This document shows positions 29,709-37,088 of a stretch of DNA of 45,231 nt, piece by piece. Position 1 is the stretch's first letter. Each line of letters starts with the position of its first letter. A program made the translations under genes and the position numbers. Below the pieces are notes generated by a model. The model saw only the letters and a program-made list of their open reading frames with translations. It had not been told where the DNA came from and did not search any database. This DNA comes from a virus: positions 1 through 45,231 of IMG/VR virus record IMGVR_UViG_3300024289_000048; one strand, 5' to 3'.

Positions 29709-29851
29709 CAGATGTAGTGATCCTTAGTGCGCTGGTATTCAACATGAACTTCTTGGCGCTTACGAATTGTATTCAACTCACGCCAAGTAAGTCCAGTAAA
29801 AATAGCCGTAATTAACATCAATATACTTTGGATGATATCAAACAGCGTCAT
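29708..29851 (-). CDS. Small membrane protein between terminase and portal
   Basis: A 47-aa gene, easily missed by length cut-offs. Residues 3-22 (LFDIIQSILMLITAIFTGLT) are one hydrophobic helix. The rest is a charged amphipathic tail rich in Arg, Lys, Glu and His (WRELNTIRKRQEVHVEYQR). Its ATG overlaps the terminase stop by three bases in an ATGA junction (29848-29851) and its TGA overlaps the portal ATG (TGATG), so it has the same coupling as its neighbours and is very likely translated. No family was recognised. A role in the host membrane, for example an early lysis or docking factor, is only a guess. Confidence 0.6.
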   Translation of the reverse strand: MTLFDIIQSILMLITAIFTGLTWRELNTIRKRQEVHVEYQRTKDHYI

Positions 29852-31569
29852 ATGTACTGGTCCTCGTTATTGTCTTGCATCCACACTGGCTTCCACGGAG
29901 TCTTTCCCTGAGTCTCCGGACATGTCACTGGGTATTCACGCCACATAACACCGTAACGACATGAGTCTAGTGCGTGGTCAGATTTGGTACCACTGTCGAG
30001 GTCTTCTGGATCTTTCGGGTCCGCCATAGCAGCAGTTAATTCACGTATCAAATTAGGGCATGCTCTACGTACAATTCTAAACCTGGGTTGATGCTGGCCA
30101 TCCTTGACGCGCACGGATGCTAACCATTCCTTAAGTCGCCGCCAACCAGCTTTACGATCTTTAACCGCAGCAACAGCTGGAAGTCCACGTCGCCACCAAA
30201 CCTCAACAGGATATTCACCGATACGTTGTTCGTGATTCTTCGGAGGGAATGTGTTTGCCCAGTCAAAAGCAATAGCCTCGAGTTTTGTCAGCCAAGGCCC
30301 ATCGGGTTTGTCTTTATTGACAGGGGCTGCATACCCGCGTTCTTTCAGTAACTGAAGCGTATCTTCTGCTTGTTTAGAACTGACACGGCCGGCTTCGTAT
30401 ATCTCACCGATTACGTAAATGTCTTCATTCTCATCCGACGCGTACAATAGCGTTGCTGCCGGCGCCCCAGTACCAAAGTCATGTGATGCCCAAACACGCC
30501 ACCATGGTTGCACTTGAACATGATCGATTACATGCCACGGTTTCCCAGTCGTATCGTACTCTTGGAACTCAGGGAAGAACCGACCACCGACGCCGACTTC
30601 ATGTTGACACTCACGTAGGAATGAGATGATGCCATAGTCGTCGATCTCTCTTTGGCACACTTCAATACTTTTGTGAGACCAAGTATTTGTGCCACCAGTA
30701 ATCCGGTATCCGGTTCGACCATCCTCGCGCTCGAAAGGTTCGTAGGTAAGTCCTTTGATCGCAGGCACAATAGGTGACTGCACGCGATATTGAAGCATGT
30801 CTAGTTCACCAGACAACACCTGTGCCATAACACTATTGGCATGGATTTTGTTCTGCACAAATACGATTGCGCAGTCCGTACTTTTAGCTGGCAAGATAGT
30901 CTGAGTTATCGTAGCAATCTTCTTATCGACACGATTAACAGAGTCATCAAGTTCATCAATGTCGTCAAGAATGATGAAATCAGGACGCAGGTGATCGAGC
31001 TTGACACCGCGAGCGCCAGTATCCAACCCAAACGCCAACACGTTAAATCCGTTAGCGGTCCGAAGTTTCGAAGCGTTCCATCCCTTTGAAAAACCATATT
31101 TATTAAGCGCCCTTTCAATCCCACAACGCTCCATTGTGTGTCCAATATCCGATACGTGACGGTCGGCAGCCTCCTGTGTAGAACAGACGTACAAGAGAAA
31201 TCGTCTGGTGCCTTTTACTGCGATGCGAGCAGCAATATGCTCCATGGTGGTGGACTTACCACCACCACGAAACCAGCACTCGATCAATGCTGGCGGAGCG
31301 ACCCCAGGCTCTATTGACTCAGCCCATTCCCACGCGCGCTTGTGATGCTCACCAAGTGACGACGACATAGCATGCGGTGCATATGTTCTCAACCATGTGT
31401 TGTAATCCAATTTAGATCCATCTATTGCGAATGCTCGCCCACTGTCGTAATCACCAGTCTTAATGACATCAGATATCTGCGCGTCTAACGCTTCCAGTAG
31501 TGCTACTGATAGCGGTTTATCACTGCGCGTAAATTGCTTAAACTCCTTAGGTACTTTCTGGTATGCCAT
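29848..31569 (-). CDS. terL: Terminase large subunit
   Basis: A 573-aa packaging motor. The ATPase domain has a Walker A-like RGGGKST (residues 101-107) and a Walker B FIILDDID (about 198-205). The motor couples ATP hydrolysis to DNA translocation into the procapsid. The C-terminal nuclease domain shows WASHDFGTGAPAATLLYA, AIAFDWAN and a DHALDSCRYG motif (Asp and His residues), as expected for RNase H-fold terminase nucleases that cut the concatemer. The length is normal. It overlaps the putative small terminase by 23 bases and the 47-aa gene by four. Cleavage specificity (cos, pac or direct repeats) cannot be told. Confidence 0.9.
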   Translation of the reverse strand: MAYQKVPKEFKQFTRSDKPLSVALLEALDAQISDVIKTGDYDSGRAFAIDGSKLDYNTWLRTYAPHAMSSSLGEHHKRAWEWAESIEPGVAPPALIECWFRGGGKSTTMEHIAARIAVKGTRRFLLYVCSTQEAADRHVSDIGHTMERCGIERALNKYGFSKGWNASKLRTANGFNVLAFGLDTGARGVKLDHLRPDFIILDDIDELDDSVNRVDKKIATITQTILPAKSTDCAIVFVQNKIHANSVMAQVLSGELDMLQYRVQSPIVPAIKGLTYEPFEREDGRTGYRITGGTNTWSHKSIEVCQREIDDYGIISFLRECQHEVGVGGRFFPEFQEYDTTGKPWHVIDHVQVQPWWRVWASHDFGTGAPAATLLYASDENEDIYVIGEIYEAGRVSSKQAEDTLQLLKERGYAAPVNKDKPDGPWLTKLEAIAFDWANTFPPKNHEQRIGEYPVEVWWRRGLPAVAAVKDRKAGWRRLKEWLASVRVKDGQHQPRFRIVRRACPNLIRELTAAMADPKDPEDLDSGTKSDHALDSCRYGVMWREYPVTCPETQGKTPWKPVWMQDNNEDQYI

Positions 31570-32338
31570 TTGTTTCTACTACTTCCGCTTCCTGTACATC
31601 GTCATCGCTAGATGTATACATTCGTATGAGCTTACCGACGCCACTACGTATTGCAATGAGTGTCTCCTGATCTCGTATCGTCTGCTTCATAAGCTCTACG
31701 ATCTGCATAACAAGCATAAGTGCTTGGTCTGCTTCAATTGTATACGCTCTCGTCTGCATCATTCGTTGCTCTGCTTCGACAAGTTCCGCCCGACGTTCAA
31801 TTAGATCCAATACGTCTTTACTAGCATCGTACTCGTTCATGCGTTCGTTCAGAAGATCGCCTATCTGTTCGAATGCATCAATGAAGTCAGGAGAACCAAG
31901 CTTTGATTTAGCCAGATGATATGCAGACTCAATCTTTCTATATTGCTCTAATCCAACGCCTTCAGCTGCGGCCTCTGCCCTGACGTCAACTAGTGCAGTT
32001 ACGTAAGCAGTATCATCACGTAAACTAAACAAGTCTGGGTCGTCACGATAGTTATCAACTTTCGCTAGTAGTTCTGTGCCGACGCGCTTAAACCTACTGC
32101 GCTCTTTCTGAAATAAGTGTTGTAGGTACTGTGGTTTTTCTGATTTCTTAAGATGTGTTGATCCATGATGCGCGCAATACTCTTTACCTTTTAAGGCTGG
32201 GTTTTTGCATTGTCGGTTTACGTCACCATCACGAATGATAGCGCTGCAACACTTTGCGTAACCGCTACCAGATCTCCTGTATAAGCCGTCATCTTTCTCG
32301 ATGAAAAATGGATCGTCAACACCTTTTGAGTCGAACAT
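31547..32338 (-). CDS. Zinc-motif protein, putative terminase small subunit
   Basis: A 263-aa protein from the ATG at 32338. A longer start at 32392 would run through the promoter region, so the shorter form is preferred. Near the N-terminus it has a Cys/His cluster, CCSAII followed by RQCKNPALKGKEYCAHHGS (about residues 30-60). This is the short zinc-binding HGG-type motif found in phage proteins encoded next to terminases. The remainder is helical and charged, with a coiled-coil-like C-terminal half. It overlaps TerL by 23 bases. Small terminases bind the packaging site and present DNA to TerL; location and helical content support that role here. The ATG sits 7 nt after a -10-like TATACT, so the transcript may be leaderless. 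Confidence 0.65.
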   Translation of the reverse strand: MFDSKGVDDPFFIEKDDGLYRRSGSGYAKCCSAIIRDGDVNRQCKNPALKGKEYCAHHGSTHLKKSEKPQYLQHLFQKERSRFKRVGTELLAKVDNYRDDPDLFSLRDDTAYVTALVDVRAEAAAEGVGLEQYRKIESAYHLAKSKLGSPDFIDAFEQIGDLLNERMNEYDASKDVLDLIERRAELVEAEQRMMQTRAYTIEADQALMLVMQIVELMKQTIRDQETLIAIRSGVGKLIRMYTSSDDDVQEAEVVETNGIPEST

Positions 32339-32362
32339 ACTTGCAAGTATACTGGACCGATG
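32336..32362. promoter_or_regulatory. Bidirectional leaderless promoter with a perfect palindrome
   Basis: A 14-base perfect palindrome (ATACTTGCAAGTAT, 32337-32350) overlaps AGTATACT (32346-32353), which reads the same on both strands. On the right strand TATACT (32348-32353) ends six bases before the DUF3310-like ATG. On the left strand TATACT (32351-32346) ends seven bases before the putative small terminase ATG. Both are -10-like boxes placed as in leaderless transcripts, so one element may drive both genes. Confidence 0.6.
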
Positions 32363-32617
32363 AGTAAAACAGCACCAGACCACTATCGGCAAACATCTAT
32401 CGACACATGTACAGTTGCAGACGCGTGGGACCTTAGTCGATGGCTAACGATGTCACTCAAGTACATTCAGCGAGCCGGCAAGAAAAGCCAAGAGTCTAAG
32501 ATGGATGACATACGAAAAGCAGTGTGGTATCTCGTATACGACGTTACAAAAGACCACACTGCTGCTGATGAAGTTTTAAAGGTTTTTCTTGAGCGCTCTA
32601 ACAACTCTCTTAAATGA
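32360..32617 (+). CDS. DUF3310-like small protein
   Basis: An 85-aa protein encoded on the strand opposite to the surrounding late genes. It contains DHYRQTSIDTCTVADAWDL, then LTMSLKYIQRAGKKSQESKMDDIRKAVWYL. This closely follows the HY...h.h...w.l....GnAlKYi.RaG.K.....DL.KA.wYl pattern of DUF3310 proteins, common in phages, sometimes fused to nucleotide-metabolism enzymes, and of uncertain function. A TATACT box ends six bases before the ATG, so its mRNA could be leaderless and share a promoter region with the divergent small terminase. Its 3' end overlaps the end of the convergent gene at 32576 by 42 bases. Confidence 0.78.
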   Translation: MSKTAPDHYRQTSIDTCTVADAWDLSRWLTMSLKYIQRAGKKSQESKMDDIRKAVWYLVYDVTKDHTAADEVLKVFLERSNNSLK

Positions 32618-33607
32618 GTTAGGTTTACCTGTTGATGCAGCAGCTTTACCGTAAACAGCGTTGCGTGCTGCGTTAAGACCACCAGGCGTTTGCGCGAATC
32701 GATTAGGAATACGCTGAGTCAAAGTGTTACCTCTGCCTCTAGCTGCTGACATAGCCATCAAGTCACGTACGCTGTCAAGCTGACTATACGAAGGCGCCAT
32801 TTGTGGCATACCCGTGTATCGGTCTGCACCTAACTGCATCCCACGTTCTTCATCGGTACGCTGAGATTTTAGTAACGGCATCGTAATCCTTGGTTGATCA
32901 AGTTCATCAGGATTACTTAATACACGCTTCCAATCTTGAAGTTTGCCAGCATTGAAGTTAGGCTTCTTTTCAATAAAAGCCTCATTCATAAAAGATTTGA
33001 TATCCATAGATGGATCATTATAAATAGCTTGGTAAATCGTGTTTAAGGTATCCCTATCTACAACTCCATCACCAATACGCAGTTTTTTCATTGGCTGCAT
33101 TATGTTGTGGAGTTTTTCAAATTCTGGGTCCCACTGTTGACCACGTTGTTGGTATTCCTTTTGCCATTTACTTAAAGGCTCAATGATACCGAACATCATT
33201 TGTTCATATTCACGACTGAAGCCAGCAGGGCGTGGATTAAGTATTTCACCTGCGACTATCTGTGCTACTGGACCAATGCGACCAAGTTGGTTACCTGCCA
33301 ATTTAGCGGTATCACCAACGACCTTACCTGCGTTTCGAACTGTCTGAACAAGACCGCGTGATCGAGCCATCTTTGGCAAAATATCGGCGGCAGTCTTTGC
33401 ATACTTACCGCCAGTTATTCCGCGCAGTAATGCCTTACCACCCTCAATACCACCTTGCGTAAGTGCGGCACCAAGACCAGCACCAAACATACCCGGGTTC
33501 GTACCTTGAAGAAAACCTTTTACATCGTCGCGTGCATCTTCGTAGGCTCCCTGAGCAATTTGCCCAGGGATACCTAGAAGATCACTAAGTACGTTACCTT
33601 GAGGCAC
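32576..33607 (-). CDS. Structural/packaging-region protein of unknown function
   Basis: A 343-aa protein with no named family recognised. The first 100 residues are Gly/Ala-rich with amphipathic helices (LSDLLGIPGQIAQGAYEDA, FGAGLGAALTQGGIEGGKALLRGI), similar in flavour to membrane-active internal proteins. The middle is helical, containing FSREYEQMMFGIIEPLSKWQKEYQQRGQQWD. The C-terminus is basic (KRVVRALKKNL), as in DNA-binding or capsid-interior proteins. It lies immediately upstream, in the transcription sense, of the terminase genes, after two paralogous Arg-rich proteins. Its start overlaps the stop of the preceding gene by 14 bases. Confidence 0.6.
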   Translation of the reverse strand: MPQGNVLSDLLGIPGQIAQGAYEDARDDVKGFLQGTNPGMFGAGLGAALTQGGIEGGKALLRGITGGKYAKTAADILPKMARSRGLVQTVRNAGKVVGDTAKLAGNQLGRIGPVAQIVAGEILNPRPAGFSREYEQMMFGIIEPLSKWQKEYQQRGQQWDPEFEKLHNIMQPMKKLRIGDGVVDRDTLNTIYQAIYNDPSMDIKSFMNEAFIEKKPNFNAGKLQDWKRVLSNPDELDQPRITMPLLKSQRTDEERGMQLGADRYTGMPQMAPSYSQLDSVRDLMAMSAARGRGNTLTQRIPNRFAQTPGGLNAARNAVYGKAAASTGKPNSFKRVVRALKKNL

Positions 33608-34532
33608 TAGCCTTCTCCCTCATCTGCTGTAGCGTTGTGCCTTTAGCATACTTGCCACGATAAGCTTCAAGGAGAGCGCCACGTTTGTTTGGATTCTCGG
33701 CATCAAATTCTTCGGTTACTCCACTTGTCTTGTAACCCTTCAGCGATTCCTGGTTGCCGATTTCATTATCGAAACGCTTCATAAGTCGCATTCCAGTTTC
33801 ATTGTCAACACCATCACGTTGAAGCATAGCAGCAAGATGTTTGCGACCCGTAGCTACACCTTTTTGTACAGTAGCGTCGAAAGCCTCACCAAGATAAGAC
33901 TTCGCATCACGTACTGCACGCTGATTACGTTTCATCGTGTCAGTCAATGAAGACTGGCCACCACGATACCCTCCACCACCCTGTCCACCCACAGCGGACG
34001 ATGGTGCAGATCCACCAGCAATAATGCCACCAGTATCAGCACCACGGAAACTTGGTGCGTTTACGCCTGGACGCTTGATGTCTTCGTATGGCGGACGGAT
34101 GACCTTTTCCGGTGCATCTTTCTTACCCTTGACATATCCACCAAGGAAACCGAGTCCTCCACCTACAGCAAGAGCAGATGGAACACCAATGATTGCAGCA
34201 CGGCGTAGTTTCTTGTTACCAACCTTAAGCTTGCCTGCAAGTTTAAGTACTTTAGCCGCACGACCTTTATTTGTTTCTGCAATTCGCATTGCTGAATCGC
34301 GAGCTAATTCGGCGGCTTTTCGTGCAGTACGTTCAGCACGACGGCCAGCACCTAAAGCAAGACCACGTCTACGTGTCACATCACGCGCTGCTCGAGCGGC
34401 ATCACGTTCACCACCTATACGTACAGCATTGGCAAGTTGTGCTGCGGCACCACGTTCTGCGGTTCTACGTAATGCTCCTTGTCTCCGTGCAGCTGCTGTC
34501 CCTACTATACGGGCAATGCTTTCCAAATCCAT
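33594..34532 (-). CDS. Arg/Ala-rich protein with the shared YxGEAFDA C-terminal domain
   Basis: A 312-aa protein. Residues 1-115 are extremely Arg/Ala-rich and basic (for example RRQGALRRTAERGAAAQLAN). A hydrophobic Gly-rich helix (about 112-135, AIIGVPSALAVGGGLGFLGGYV) follows, then a Gly/Ser/Pro linker. The last 95 residues (SYLGEAFDATVQKGVATGRK through LLEAYRGKYAKGTTLQQM) form a compact domain also present in the next gene upstream (34535-35371). The basic N-terminus could bind DNA inside the capsid, and the central helix may enter a membrane. No described family was recognised. The stop overlaps the next gene by 14 bases. Confidence 0.6.
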   Translation of the reverse strand: MDLESIARIVGTAAARRQGALRRTAERGAAAQLANAVRIGGERDAARAARDVTRRRGLALGAGRRAERTARKAAELARDSAMRIAETNKGRAAKVLKLAGKLKVGNKKLRRAAIIGVPSALAVGGGLGFLGGYVKGKKDAPEKVIRPPYEDIKRPGVNAPSFRGADTGGIIAGGSAPSSAVGGQGGGGYRGGQSSLTDTMKRNQRAVRDAKSYLGEAFDATVQKGVATGRKHLAAMLQRDGVDNETGMRLMKRFDNEIGNQESLKGYKTSGVTEEFDAENPNKRGALLEAYRGKYAKGTTLQQMREKASASR

Positions 34533-34534
34533 GA

Positions 34535-35371
34535 TTATTTACCTCGGGCCAAATCTGTAATTTCAGCTGCGGTAGCACCTTTACGATATCCACCATACTT
34601 ACCACGATAGGCATCAAGCAATTTCTTTGCTTCGCCGCCCTTTTCATACCCAGCAACAAGACCATCCTTCTTAGACGTAAGTGATTCGTCGTTAGCAAAT
34701 TTCTCTTGGAAACGACCAAGAATTTCCTGTTGCTTCTTATCTGATACGTTATCCTTCGCAAGCTGAGACTTAAGGTATTCTCGTCCTTTACCTACGCCGC
34801 GTCGTAGTGATGCATCAAAAGCTTCACCCATGTAGTCGCGATCGCCTCGAACAACTTTAGCACTTGTCTTCATGTCCTCTTTCATTGACGACAAAGCAGA
34901 CCCATCGGTCTTTACTTTCTCTGCCGCCTTTGGAGGAGAACTTGCTTTGATTGAGTTTAACTTCTTGTAATCGCGAAGTGTCTGGCCCATCTGTGTCAGG
35001 CCGACAGCAAACTTAGTAGCCTTATCGTACTTTGGCGCACTAGATACTTGTGCAGGCGCAGGTTTAGGTGCAGTTGATTTACGATTACCACCTGTGTTTC
35101 GTGGGTCGTTGCGGTTTGCATCCTGCGCTTCACGATTCTGGCGCGCACGCAATCGTTGCGTCTCAGCGTCATCTTGCGCTGAAGCCGATACGCGTGTAGA
35201 CCTACCACCTGTGCCACCAATATTACGCGGATCGTTTTCATTCTTTATAATGTTGCGATTGCGTACTTCTCTAGCCTCAAGATTACGATAGTACTGACGA
35301 CTACCTTCTTCAGAGACAGGTCTTAGGCGTAATGTCGTTATAGGTACACCAATCGGTGCGCGCCCAGGCAT
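34535..35371 (-). CDS. Basic protein with the shared YxGEAFDA C-terminal domain
   Basis: A 278-aa protein. The N-terminal 165 residues are charged, Arg/Asn/Asp-rich and contain two NDPRNxGGxxxxT repeats (NDPRNIGGTGGRST, NDPRNTGGNRKST). The last 100 residues (DYMGEAFDASLRRGVGKGRE through LLDAYRGKYGGYRKGATAAEI) match the C-terminal domain of the neighbour at 33594-34532. Both keep the motifs Y-x-GEAFDA, GV-x2-GR, ESL and L(L)xAYRGKY. This looks like a tandem gene duplication with diverged N-termini. Function is unknown; the gene lies in the packaging and head region. Confidence 0.6.
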   Translation of the reverse strand: MPGRAPIGVPITTLRLRPVSEEGSRQYYRNLEAREVRNRNIIKNENDPRNIGGTGGRSTRVSASAQDDAETQRLRARQNREAQDANRNDPRNTGGNRKSTAPKPAPAQVSSAPKYDKATKFAVGLTQMGQTLRDYKKLNSIKASSPPKAAEKVKTDGSALSSMKEDMKTSAKVVRGDRDYMGEAFDASLRRGVGKGREYLKSQLAKDNVSDKKQQEILGRFQEKFANDESLTSKKDGLVAGYEKGGEAKKLLDAYRGKYGGYRKGATAAEITDLARGK

Positions 35372-35374
35372 AAC

Positions 35375-35464
35375 CTAGCACTTGCCCTTCTTGCATCCTG
35401 CACACTTACATCCAGCAGGATGTGGTTTCTTGATACCCATGATCTGTGACATAGTCTTCTTCAT
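35375..35464 (-). CDS. 29-aa Cys-rich microprotein
   Basis: A very short gene with MKKTMSQIMG at the start and a C-terminal GCKCAGCKKGKC cluster (four Cys, CxCx2Cx4C, with several Lys), suited to binding a zinc ion. The ATG at 35464 overlaps the stop of the 79-aa gene in a four-base ATGA junction, and three bases separate its stop from the ATG of the next gene. Function is unknown, but the tight junctions and a meaningful motif argue it is a real product and not chance. Confidence 0.5.
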   Translation of the reverse strand: MKKTMSQIMGIKKPHPAGCKCAGCKKGKC

Positions 35465-35700
35465 TTTCTTGCCCTTCCTTCGTGACCGCGACCAACAATG
35501 ATTTTCCCATCCCTCTCATGTTCCTTACGCTCCATTTGCAGGAGTTCGGACATGGTAGGTTTCCGTTTAAGTTGATGCTCCTTTTGTTCCATAGACAACA
35601 TCTCTGACTTAGTAGGATTCCTCTTAAGCCCATGTTCCCTACGTTCCAATCCTGGCAGGTCTTGTAAATACAGGTTCCTGTGAAACAAATGTTTGTTCAT
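35461..35700 (-). CDS. Short protein with KEHxLKRxPT repeats
   Basis: A 79-aa charged protein. From about residue 19 it repeats an 18-19-residue unit: LERREHGLKRNPTKSEML, then SMEQKEHQLKRKPTMSELL, then QMERKEHERDG (partial). The repeat is visible both in protein and in DNA, which suggests internal duplication. The remainder is basic. It starts in a TAATG junction with the DUF6321-type gene upstream and its stop overlaps the Cys-rich microprotein. No family was recognised; an RNA- or DNA-binding or capsid-linked role is possible. Confidence 0.55.
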   Translation of the reverse strand: MNKHLFHRNLYLQDLPGLERREHGLKRNPTKSEMLSMEQKEHQLKRKPTMSELLQMERKEHERDGKIIVGRGHEGRARK

Positions 35701-35948
35701 TAACAGTTCCAGGCCCTAAGCGATTTATTAATCCTGCTATTCGGATCGTTTGCAGTCTTAGACGAAGTCAACTTAGCCTTCATTCCAGACATGCGTGCGC
35801 AAAACGATTTGCGTCTTGCAGCATCTTTGGGTGTCTTCGGCTTCGGTGCTGGCGGTTTTAGATTGGCACCAGTTGTACGCTTGAAGTACGCGCGGCCAGC
35901 CGCATTTAGTCCACCTTTAGGGTTCTGCAATTTCTTAGTGACGCCCAT
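35700..35948 (-). CDS. DUF6321-like small protein
   Basis: An 82-aa basic protein from the ATG at 35948 (a start eight codons further upstream is possible). Its sequence (NPKGGLNAAGRAYFKRTTGANLKPPAPKP, then RRKSFCARMSGMKAKLTS, then SRINKSLRAWNC) follows the G-L-x-A-A-G-R-x-Y pattern with a C-terminal SLRAW end seen in DUF6321 proteins of phages. These are of unknown function, and a link to virion or DNA binding is only a suggestion. A TACAAT box ends six bases before the ATG, so this gene may be read from a leaderless mRNA that opens the late operon. It diverges from the dUTPase gene across a 63-base promoter region. Confidence 0.7.
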   Translation of the reverse strand: MGVTKKLQNPKGGLNAAGRAYFKRTTGANLKPPAPKPKTPKDAARRKSFCARMSGMKAKLTSSKTANDPNSRINKSLRAWNC

Positions 35949-36011
35949 AGGTTGATTGTACGTCAAACACATGTTCTATAAACACGCGCAAGTAAGCAGG
36001 TATAATGTACT
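35949..36011. promoter_or_regulatory. Divergent promoter region of the late operon and the dUTPase operon
   Basis: A 63-base region. On the right strand TATAAT (36001-36006) lies five bases before the dUTPase ATG. On the left strand TACAAT (35960-35955) lies six bases before the DUF6321-like ATG. Two tandem half-sites, GCAAGTA (35988-35994) and GCAGGTAT (35996-36003), overlap the rightward box, so occupancy could affect expression. This is the likely switch between early-type and late genes. Confidence 0.6.
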
Positions 36012-36470
36012 ATGGATGAAACAATTAAGGTCACATTTTGGCCTATGGATAACATGCAACCAACGCTGCCAACTAAAGCGACTAATGGTGCTGCTGCGTA
36101 CGATCTTTATGCATGTGTAGAAAAACCAGTGCCGATTCAACCAGGGAAACGTGTGTTGATCGAAACTGGTTGGAAGTTAAAGATGCCTGTGACGATGGCT
36201 GCTTATGTCATGCCACGTAGCGGATTAGCATGGAAAAACGGCGTAACTGTGCTGAACGCACCAGGTTTAATTGATAGTGATTACCGTGGTTCCATCAAAG
36301 TGTTATTAATCAATCATGGCGACGAACCATTCTTCGTATTGCCAAACATGCGCATAGCGCAGCTGATGTTTGTTCCCTCTGCAAATACCGAATTGGTAGT
36401 GATCGAAACAGGATCTCTATTTGATGATACGCAACGTGGCGCCGGCGGGTTTGGGAGTACTGGTGTATGA
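36012..36470 (+). CDS. dut: dUTP diphosphatase (dUTPase)
   Basis: A 152-aa trimeric-type dUTPase. It hydrolyses dUTP to dUMP and pyrophosphate, keeping uracil out of DNA and supplying dUMP for thymidylate synthesis. All five motifs are visible: GAAAYDLYA (about 26-34), PRSGLAWKNGV (68-78), NAPGLIDSDYRG (82-93), RIAQLMF (114-120) and the C-terminal RGAGGFGSTG arm (142-151). Length is typical. It begins five bases after a TATAAT, so its mRNA is predicted to be leaderless. Its stop overlaps the ThyX ATG in an ATGA junction, which fits a dUMP-to-dTMP supply pair. Confidence 0.95.
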   Translation: MDETIKVTFWPMDNMQPTLPTKATNGAAAYDLYACVEKPVPIQPGKRVLIETGWKLKMPVTMAAYVMPRSGLAWKNGVTVLNAPGLIDSDYRGSIKVLLINHGDEPFFVLPNMRIAQLMFVPSANTELVVIETGSLFDDTQRGAGGFGSTGV

Positions 36471-37087
36471 GGCAGCGAGCGCGATTAATTTGGATTACTG
36501 AAAATGCAGAGAAGCACATTGCTTACTGCGCGCGCGTGAGTAACCCAAAGAACCAGGAAAACGACGAGTTTGGCAAATTGCTAAAGTATTGTAAAAAGCA
36601 TGGTCACTGGTCAGTATTTGAGATGGCTAGTGCATGCTTTGAACTTAAAACCACAGTAGCAATTGCTCAGCAGTTAGTACGACACAAGAGTTTTTCTTTT
36701 CAAGTGTTCTCTCAACGTTACAGCCCTGTGTCAGAGAAACCTGATCCTATTCGATTACGCCTAAAACATCCGACCAACCGTCAATCATCCATTGATGTAA
36801 GTGATACTGGCATTCTGCATGAACTCGAGGCCCTAGCTGATGAGTCTGTAGCTCTTGCCTATGATACGTACGACAAGATGATTGCAGGCGGTGTGGCACC
36901 AGAAACAGCACGTAACGTATTGCCTATGTGTACACCTACTACACTGTATATGGTTGGCACGTTGCGTAGCTGGATCCATTACCTCGAGACTCGCCTTGCT
37001 GAAGGGACACAGGGCGAACATCAAGAACTGGCTAAACTTATTCACGCAGTTCTACGGAATCGATGTCCCACGATATGGAGTGAATAA
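36467..37087 (+). CDS. thyX: Flavin-dependent thymidylate synthase ThyX
   Basis: A 206-aa ThyX that methylates dUMP to dTMP using FAD and methylene-tetrahydrofolate. The ThyX signature region is present: RHKSFSFQVFSQRYSPVSE at about 72-90, close to the canonical RHRx7S but with Lys for the second Arg. It also has ETARNVLPMCTPTTLYMVGTLRSWIHYLETR (about 145-175), typical of the C-terminal ligand-binding region. The length is slightly short but complete. It overlaps dUTPase by four bases, and the HTH gene starts a base after its stop. ThyX is common in actinobacteria and their phages, which is weak evidence for host type. Confidence 0.93.
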   Translation: MRQRARLIWITENAEKHIAYCARVSNPKNQENDEFGKLLKYCKKHGHWSVFEMASACFELKTTVAIAQQLVRHKSFSFQVFSQRYSPVSEKPDPIRLRLKHPTNRQSSIDVSDTGILHELEALADESVALAYDTYDKMIAGGVAPETARNVLPMCTPTTLYMVGTLRSWIHYLETRLAEGTQGEHQELAKLIHAVLRNRCPTIWSE

Positions 37088-37088
37088 C

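Noticed and set aside
32339-32392. An upstream start for the putative small terminase
   Set aside because: It would read through the promoter palindrome and into the divergent gene. The ATG at 32338 has a suitable -10 box.
34840-34853. GCGATCGC (cyanobacterial HIP1 octamer)
   Set aside because: One copy noticed in 45 kb is near random expectation, so it does not support a cyanobacterial host.
36882-37088. A longer start for the LuxR-type gene inside thyX
   Set aside because: The extra N-terminal residues are thyX in another frame. The ATG at 37089 starts right after the thyX stop and gives a normal stand-alone HTH length.
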